Assembly (NCBI GenBank): GCA_025464125.1
Contig: JAODLU010000076.1
Coordinates: 1-10,718, forward strand
DNA from: Microbacteriaceae bacterium
Lineage (GTDB): Bacteria; Actinomycetota; Actinomycetes; Actinomycetales; Microbacteriaceae
Length of the DNA stretch: 10,718 nucleotides
Direction: 5' to 3'
Shown here: positions 6,307 to 10,718 of the stretch, piece by piece
Layout: the number at the start of each line of letters is the position of its first letter
Numbering within the stretch: position 1 is the stretch's first letter
The notes under the pieces: model-generated
Told to the model about the DNA's origin: nothing
Database searches by the model: none
What the model saw: only the letters and a program-made list of their open reading frames with translations
Made by a program: the position numbers and the translations under genes

Positions 6307-6341
6307 CGTTTGGGGATGCAGTGACGTTCGAGGATGCACTG
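6298..6341 (+). repeat. 18-base tandem repeat at the end of the SDR gene
   Basis: ATGCACTGACGTTTGGGG (6298-6315) is followed by ATGCAGTGACGTTCGAGG (6316-6333), with three differences, and then by the first 8 bases of a third copy (6334-6341). The first copy includes the final codons of the SDR gene and its stop. The array may be a minisatellite or a set of direct-repeat protein sites ahead of the membrane-protein gene. Confidence 0.6.
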
Positions 6342-6435
6342 GCCTCGGGTTACTACGGCTGGGATTCCTTCCGACTCTGGCGTACTCTTCCGTCCGAAGC
6401 GACCAGATCGGGCGCGGATGGAGGAAGCGTCTGCC

Positions 6436-7686
6436 GTGGCCCCGACTAAGCGCACGGCACGGGATTCCAGCAGTGCGATCTCCGGCACTGCACTATTGGA
6501 CGACGACCGCGCGATCGCAGCACGCACAACCCCACCGAAGTATCTGACGCACCGCACTGCCGGGTTGCTGCTTCTTGGCTACGGCATCTCCCGGGTGCTC
6601 ACTACAGTCCTGCTGGCACTGGCCTACCTGCTGTCGTCATCGCAGCACTGGTCGGTCGCGCATTTCGACGGCGGCCCCGGCTTTTTGGGATTCCTGCACT
6701 CATGGGACGGCGAGTACTACCGGCGCGTGGCCACTGACGGATACCCGACCCGACTCCCGCACGATGAGTCCGGCGCCGTGCAAAAGAATGCCTGGGCGTT
6801 CCTGCCCCTCTATCCCTTCATAGTGAGGGCGGTCATGGTCACCGGTCTCGATTTCTCATCAGCCGGAATGCTGGTCTCCATAGTGTTCGGTGGAGCAGCT
6901 GTTTTCGCCCTGCATCGCGTGCTGCGTCGCTTCGGCGAAACCACGGCGCTGTGGGGCGCGCTCTTCTTCTGCTTCGGGCCTCTCTCCTACATCCTGCAGG
7001 TCACATATGCCGAGAGCGTCTTTCTCTTCCTCATGTTCGCCGCGCTAGCTGCACTGATCGAACGGCGGTACATGCTCGTCACCCTCTTCGGAGTCGCGGC
7101 AGCCTTCGCGCACCCCGGCGCCGTGGCGCTGGCTGCCGCGCTGGTACTTCAATCCGCAATCCGCCTCTGGAATCGTGAGCCCTTTCCCATTCGCGAGCGC
7201 GTGCGGGCCGGGATCGCACTCGCCGCGCTTTCGGTAGCTGGATTCGCGTGGCCGATCATCGCCTGGATCGTGACCGGAAGGGGAGATTCCTACTTCGAGA
7301 GCGAACTCGCATGGTGGCGGGATTACCTCGGCAACGTGCACTTTCTGCCGTTCACCCCGTGGTTCATCTTCGCCTCGCACTACTGGGGCGTGATCGGCAT
7401 CCTCGTGGTGTTGGCAGTTGTCGGCGGTTTCGTATGGTGGCTCACTCGTCGATCCACGCGCGTGCTCGGCGTCGACCTGCTCGGGTACACGGCCAGCTAT
7501 TCCGCGTACCTCTTCGCGGTGTTCCTGCCACAGCAAAGCCTGCTCCGGATGCTGCTGCCGCTGTCACCGCTGCGTGGCCACCCGGCGCTGTCCCGAACGC
7601 CGACCCGCCGACGTGTCACGCTGGCGGTGTGTGTGGCGCTGCAGCCCGTCGGAATCCTGCTGTTCTGGGTGATCTGGCCGCCGTAG
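6436..7686 (+). CDS. PIG-V-like polytopic membrane mannosyltransferase
   Basis: About 416 residues with many transmembrane helices; the first is at about 41-66. The extracytoplasmic HSWDGEYY (WDG near residue 90) and NAWAFLPLYPF (about 118-128) match the WDG...Y and AFFPLYP pattern of bacterial proteins related to GPI mannosyltransferase 2 (PIG-V). TYAES (190-194) is a further family feature. Such enzymes use polyprenyl-phosphate sugars and act at the outer face of the membrane, probably in actinobacterial wall glycoconjugate or protein glycosylation. The GTG at 6436 is preceded by GGAGGA (6420-6425) 10 bases upstream, whereas the in-frame ATGs at 6334 and 6418 have no usable site; the 6334 start also lies inside the 18-base repeat. 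The polar first 35 residues are probably cytoplasmic. No link to the SDR gene is evident. Confidence 0.82.
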   Translation: MAPTKRTARDSSSAISGTALLDDDRAIAARTTPPKYLTHRTAGLLLLGYGISRVLTTVLLALAYLLSSSQHWSVAHFDGGPGFLGFLHSWDGEYYRRVATDGYPTRLPHDESGAVQKNAWAFLPLYPFIVRAVMVTGLDFSSAGMLVSIVFGGAAVFALHRVLRRFGETTALWGALFFCFGPLSYILQVTYAESVFLFLMFAALAALIERRYMLVTLFGVAAAFAHPGAVALAAALVLQSAIRLWNREPFPIRERVRAGIALAALSVAGFAWPIIAWIVTGRGDSYFESELAWWRDYLGNVHFLPFTPWFIFASHYWGVIGILVVLAVVGGFVWWLTRRSTRVLGVDLLGYTASYSAYLFAVFLPQQSLLRMLLPLSPLRGHPALSRTPTRRRVTLAVCVALQPVGILLFWVIWPP

Positions 7687-7718
7687 TTTGCAGGGCGGCT
7701 CGGGGCAACCGTTCGCAG

Positions 7719-7931
7719 TCAGTCGGTCATAGCCGAATCCTCGGCGGACGATTCATCCGGCGACTGGGCTTCTGGTGACTGGGCTTCTGGTGACTCGGCT
7801 TGCGGTGACTGGGCTTCCGGTGACTGGGTGGGAGGCGCGGCCGCCTCGGCATCCTGCCTGGCTTGCTCCGGCTTGGATTTTGCGGCGCCTGCCGTCGTCT
7901 CGATGCGTGGGTCTGGATCTGCGTAGCTCAT
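7719..7931 (-). CDS. Small Ala/Pro/Glu-rich repeat protein, unknown function
   Basis: 70 residues, hydrophilic and probably disordered. MSYADPDPRIETT opens the frame, followed by an Ala/Lys/Gln segment and a run of five-residue repeats of the SPEAQ type, ending in DSAMTD. The repeats come from five 15-base units at 7756-7830. It lies 40 bases downstream of the second SDR gene on the same strand and could be the last gene of that transcript. No Shine-Dalgarno sequence is visible, and a perfect inverted repeat (7921-7927 with 7941-7947) puts the start codon in a loop. A longer frame starting inside the SDR gene exists, but nothing supports it. Coding status is uncertain. Confidence 0.45.
   Translation of the reverse strand: MSYADPDPRIETTAGAAKSKPEQARQDAEAAAPPTQSPEAQSPQAESPEAQSPEAQSPDESSAEDSAMTD
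7756..7830 (-). repeat. Five 15-base tandem units
   Basis: Units are at 7756-7770, 7771-7785, 7786-7800, 7801-7815 and 7816-7830, based on TCTGGTGACTGGGCT with one to three changes each. Every unit is exactly 15 bases, so the reading frame of the overlapping small ORF is kept (Ser-Pro-Glu-Ala-Gln). Confidence 0.85.
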
Positions 7932-7971
7932 GGGTTGCACGCTACGCCGCAGATTCTTGATGGCGAGGGGG

Positions 7972-8721
7972 TCAGGCGTCCTCAGTCGACGCCGACCGCG
8001 GAGCGATTCTCGACAGCTCGGCCACTCCCTTGTTGAAGATTCCGAGACCAACCCCGCCGTCGACGAATATTTCCTGGCCCGTCACGTACGAGGCAGCATC
8101 CGAACAGAGGAATGCGATCATTGCCGCGATCTCTTCCGGGCCGCCCTGGCGACCCAGCGGGATGGACGCGCTCCTGATCGCCGCCTGCTCGGGGTCGCTC
8201 CAGAACTTCGCGGTCATCGGCGTTCGTACGGCTCCCGGTGCGACAGCGTTGACGCGAATGCCTCGCGGCCCGAGTTCAACCGCAAGCTGCATCACCATCC
8301 GCGCAAGGGCCGCCTTCGACGCTCCGTAGGCGATGCTCGCCGGGTAGACGACGCTGCCCGCCTCTGAGGTGACGGCCACAATGCTTCCGCCGGCCGGGAT
8401 CCGCAGGTGGAAAGCGGCGACCAGCCTCGCGAAGGCCACAGCGTGCACCTCGAAGAGCAGGCGTACCTTTGCGGCGATGCCGGATTCACCGATCACGCTC
8501 GGCTTTGCGATACCAGCGACGTGCACGACACCATCGATCCGGCCCTCGATGGTTGGCGCTGCGAGTTCGATGGCGGCGTCATCCGTCAGGTCGACCTGCC
8601 GATCCAGCGGGCCCTTGGGTGGTGCAATGTCCCACACGCTGACCTCTGCGCCGGTTTGCCTGAGCGTGCGCGCGACCTCGGCTCCGATTCCAGAGGCCCC
8701 GCCCGTGACTATCCACACCAT
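7972..8721 (-). CDS. SDR-family oxidoreductase with His at the usual Asn position
   Basis: 249 residues. TGGASGIG at 6-13, D31 after the second beta strand (NAD type), VAG at 68-70 in place of NAG, S119, Y132 and K136 (YGASK), PG at 162-163, and YVTGQEIFVDGG near the end. The Asn of the SDR tetrad, normally in an alpha-4 VN motif, appears to be H93 (FEVHAV). AAGGAG lies 5 bases before the ATG at 8721, so the start is secure. The C-terminal tail after the VDGG is longer than usual (about 25 residues). It diverges from the crotonase-monooxygenase pair across a region with a large dyad, so shared regulation and pathway are likely. The substrate is unknown. Confidence 0.92.
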   Translation of the reverse strand: MVWIVTGGASGIGAEVARTLRQTGAEVSVWDIAPPKGPLDRQVDLTDDAAIELAAPTIEGRIDGVVHVAGIAKPSVIGESGIAAKVRLLFEVHAVAFARLVAAFHLRIPAGGSIVAVTSEAGSVVYPASIAYGASKAALARMVMQLAVELGPRGIRVNAVAPGAVRTPMTAKFWSDPEQAAIRSASIPLGRQGGPEEIAAMIAFLCSDAASYVTGQEIFVDGGVGLGIFNKGVAELSRIAPRSASTEDA

Positions 8722-8746
8722 TCGAACTCCTTCTCCCGACCGGGAT

Positions 8747-8780
8747 GCGACTGCCTTTGGATCATATCCATGGCAGTCGC
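8747..8780. promoter_or_regulatory. Large dyad in the divergent promoter region, probable operator
   Basis: GCGACTGCC at 8747-8755 is a perfect inverted repeat of GGCAGTCGC at 8772-8780. Inside it TGGAT (8758-8762) is inverted to ATCCA (8766-8770) around CAT, giving 14 paired bases with one base of asymmetry. It lies 26 bases before the SDR start and 104 before the crotonase start, the expected place for a regulator controlling both. In RNA it would also form a stable stem. The site does not match a regulator I know. Confidence 0.55.
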
Positions 8781-8883
8781 CGACGGAGAAAATCGACCGA
8801 ACGGGAGTCGGGTTCGATGCCGCCCGGCATATCGTTGACTCGTTACGTGCACAAAGCTGTCGCGTCTTCAGGAGAGGTCACCA

Positions 8884-9723
8884 ATGGAGTTCACCCAGAT
8901 TCGCTACGAGAAGCGCGGACCCGTCGCGTGGATAACCATGGACCGTCCAGCGAAGCGCAACGCCCAGAGCGTTCCGATGACCTACGAACTCAATGAGGCG
9001 TTCGACCTTGCGGCGCAGGACCACGACGTTTCGGTGGTTGTGCTCGCGGCATCCGGCCCCCATTTCTCGGCCGGGCACGACATCGCAGACCCGCACAGGT
9101 ATGAGGATCCGGGGCATTCGGTGAGCACGTGGGCAGACTGGGCGGCGCCAGGAGCCGAGGGGCGCAACGCCCGCGAGCACGAGATCTACTTCGACATGTG
9201 CAAGCGCTGGCGCAACTTCAGCAAGCCCACGATCGCTGCTGTGCAGGGCAAGTGCATCGGCGGCGGGCTCATGCTCGCCTGGTCGTGCGACCTCATAATG
9301 GCCGCCGAGGATGCAGTATTTCTCGACCCGGTGGTCAACCTCGGCATCGCCGGCGTCGAGTGGTTCGCGCACCCGTGGGAGCTCGGGCCACGGCGCGCCA
9401 AAGAGCTGCTGATGACCGCAGAATCGTGGGATGCCCGGCTGGCCGAATCCGTCGGGATGGTGAACCACGTGGTGCCGGTCGACGAGCTGCACGCCAGGAC
9501 GCAGCAACTCGCGGAGCGCATCGCCAGCAAGCCGCAATTCGCGGTCAAAATGGTGAAGCAGTCGGTGAACGCGGCGACGGATGCCCAGGGCCAGCCAGCC
9601 GCGATGATGACTGCCTACGCGTTCCACCAGCTGGGGCACTCGCACAACATGGAACTGCACGGTCTTCCCCTTGACCCGTCCGGCATCGCGGCTTCGACCG
9701 GCAAAGCTCCCGCCGCCGGCTGA
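8884..9723 (+). CDS. Crotonase-fold (enoyl-CoA hydratase/isomerase-like) protein
   Basis: 279 residues. The oxyanion-hole segments are FSAGHDI (61-67) and QGKCIGGG (121-128) and the CoA-binding fold is clear. The two Glu residues of classical enoyl-CoA hydratase (rat Glu144 in GGGCE and Glu164 in PE) correspond to M130 and V150, which keep the same 20-residue spacing. Instead GVEWFAHPWELG carries E159 and E166. I recall this motif from a group annotated EchA in actinobacteria, so the change looks like a subfamily trait rather than decay. The reaction is therefore uncertain: hydration is not assured, and isomerase, hydrolase or lyase activity is possible. AGGAGAGG at 8870-8877 sets the ATG at 8884. 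The monooxygenase gene follows after 4 bases. Confidence 0.9.
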   Translation: MEFTQIRYEKRGPVAWITMDRPAKRNAQSVPMTYELNEAFDLAAQDHDVSVVVLAASGPHFSAGHDIADPHRYEDPGHSVSTWADWAAPGAEGRNAREHEIYFDMCKRWRNFSKPTIAAVQGKCIGGGLMLAWSCDLIMAAEDAVFLDPVVNLGIAGVEWFAHPWELGPRRAKELLMTAESWDARLAESVGMVNHVVPVDELHARTQQLAERIASKPQFAVKMVKQSVNAATDAQGQPAAMMTAYAFHQLGHSHNMELHGLPLDPSGIAASTGKAPAAG

Positions 9724-9727
9724 TGCC

Positions 9728-10718
9728 ATGGAGCCCTCCCGTGTGCCAACCGAAGCCGTCGACGTGCTCATCGTCGGCGCTGGCATCTCCGGCATTGGAG
9801 CGGCGTACTACCTGCAGGATCGCTCGCCGAACCAGTCGTTCACCATCATCGAAGCTCGCAGTGGCCTTGGCGGAACGTGGGATCTGTTTCGCTTCCCCGG
9901 GGTGCGCTCAGACTCCGACCTGCACACGCTCGGCTACGAGTTCCGCCCCTGGCGCGACGCGAAGGCGATAGCTGGCGCCGACAAGATCCTCAGCTACCTG
10001 AAGGACACAGCACACGAGTTCGAGTTGGACAAGAAGATCCGTTTCAACCAGAAGCTGGTCACCGCTGACTGGTCGAGCGCGCACCAGCGGTGGACGGCCA
10101 CTGTCGAGCACACCGACACTGGCGCGCGCGACACGATCTCTGCCAGGTGGATCTTCTCGGCGAGCGGATATTTCCGGTACGACGAGGGCTTCACTCCCAT
10201 ATTCGCCGGCCAGGAGCGCTTCGCCGGACCGGTCGTGCATCCGCAAACGTGGCCGGCAGATCTCGACTACTCGGGCAAGCGAGTGGTGGTCATCGGCAGC
10301 GGTGCCACCGCGGTCACCCTCGTGCCAGCGATGTCAAGCGCAGCGCATGTGACCATGCTCCAGCGCACGCCGAGCTATATTCTGCCCATCGCATCCGAAG
10401 ACAGGATCGCGCTGCTGGCACGACGGCTGCTCGGTGCAGACAGGGCTCACCCCATCATCCGTCGCAAGAACATCGCCGTGCAGCGAGCCCTGTGGCTCTT
10501 CGCCCGCCACTTTCCAACCCAGGCTCGCCGCGTCATCCGCTGGGCCAACGTCAGGTCGCTGCCCGCAGGATTCCCGGTCGACACGCACTTCGCACCCCCG
10601 TACAACCCGTGGGACCAGCGCTTGTGCTTCGTGCCTGACGGCGACTTCTTCGCGGCAATCCGCTCGGGCAAAGCGTCGATCGAGACGGATCGCATCAGTA
10701 CCTTCACCGAGACGGGTA
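9728..10718 (+). CDS. EthA-like FAD-dependent Baeyer-Villiger monooxygenase (partial, 3' end cut)
   Basis: 330 residues of an expected 490 or so are present. FAD-binding GAGISG at 17-22; the type I BVMO motif GGTWDLFRFPGVRSD at 48-62; the fingerprint FAGPVVHPQTWP at 165-176 (FxGxxxHxxxWP); then NADPH-binding GSGATA at 190-195. YNPWDQRLCFVPDGDFF (292-308) and much of the rest match my memory of mycobacterial EthA (Rv3854c), the flavin monooxygenase that oxidises ketones and activates ethionamide. The family uses FAD, NADPH and oxygen to insert an oxygen next to a carbonyl or to oxidise sulfur. The ATG at 9728 lies 4 bases after the crotonase stop, so translation is probably coupled. The mycobacterial partner EthR is not seen in the window. 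The native substrate is unknown. Confidence 0.93.
   Translation, partial: MEPSRVPTEAVDVLIVGAGISGIGAAYYLQDRSPNQSFTIIEARSGLGGTWDLFRFPGVRSDSDLHTLGYEFRPWRDAKAIAGADKILSYLKDTAHEFELDKKIRFNQKLVTADWSSAHQRWTATVEHTDTGARDTISARWIFSASGYFRYDEGFTPIFAGQERFAGPVVHPQTWPADLDYSGKRVVVIGSGATAVTLVPAMSSAAHVTMLQRTPSYILPIASEDRIALLARRLLGADRAHPIIRRKNIAVQRALWLFARHFPTQARRVIRWANVRSLPAGFPVDTHFAPPYNPWDQRLCFVPDGDFFAAIRSGKASIETDRISTFTETG

Noticed and set aside
7756..7830. CRISPR-like array
   Set aside because: Units are 15 bases, head to tail with no spacers, and in frame with an ORF.
8835..8863. Promoter for the crotonase gene using TTGACT at 8835-8840
   Set aside because: The -35 is good but no acceptable -10 hexamer lies 16-18 bases downstream.
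8878..9795. 305-codon leftward ORF opposite the crotonase
   Set aside because: Antisense to a gene with clear crotonase motifs and a good ribosome binding site; no recognisable domain.

Overview
The window looks like chromosomal DNA from a high-G+C Gram-positive actinobacterium, probably of the Microbacteriaceae type. This is inferred from the codon bias, the many GTG starts, an actinobacterial-type LexA box, a class E sortase-like LAFTG surface protein and a close EthA-type monooxygenase. I see no rRNA, tRNA, transposase, phage gene or CRISPR array.

Left part (1-1300). The 5' part of a diacylglycerol-kinase-family lipid kinase runs leftward off the window. Divergent from it, across about 280 bases, is a small DUF6504-like gene with a recognisable promoter and a near-consensus LexA/SOS box between promoter and ribosome binding site. 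A small two-helix membrane protein follows. A strong hairpin (1254-1287) closes this unit against a convergent gene.

Centre left (1313-4013). A leftward gene encodes a secreted, wall-anchored protein. It has a GTG start with signal peptide, a Thr/Ser/Ala/Asp-rich stalk, three tandem copies of a roughly 158-residue cysteine-containing module, and a LAFTG sorting signal. Its upstream region carries a run of hairpins (3621-3746) and a 9-base direct repeat, which I read as a possible structured leader and operator.

Right part (4014-10718). Genes of acyl-CoA and alcohol/ketone metabolism dominate: an AMP-forming acyl-CoA ligase-like protein, an NAD-type SDR dehydrogenase, a second SDR on the opposite strand, a crotonase-fold protein and an EthA-like Baeyer-Villiger monooxygenase cut by the window end. 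The crotonase and monooxygenase genes are 4 bases apart and surely co-transcribed. They diverge from the second SDR across an intergenic region holding a large, near-perfect dyad that looks like an operator. Between the two SDR genes lie a PIG-V-like membrane mannosyltransferase gene and a small Pro/Ala/Glu repeat ORF. A plausible but unproven reading is a catabolic set in which SDRs interconvert alcohol and ketone, the monooxygenase inserts oxygen, and the ligase and crotonase process the resulting acid as a CoA thioester. The mycobacterial mymA operon (monooxygenase, SDR, FadD) is a known parallel.

The points most worth following are the SOS box on the DUF6504 gene, the triple-module surface protein with its structured leader, the dyad at 8747-8780, and the crotonase that lacks both classical catalytic glutamates. 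Nothing here is clearly a new defence or mobile system.
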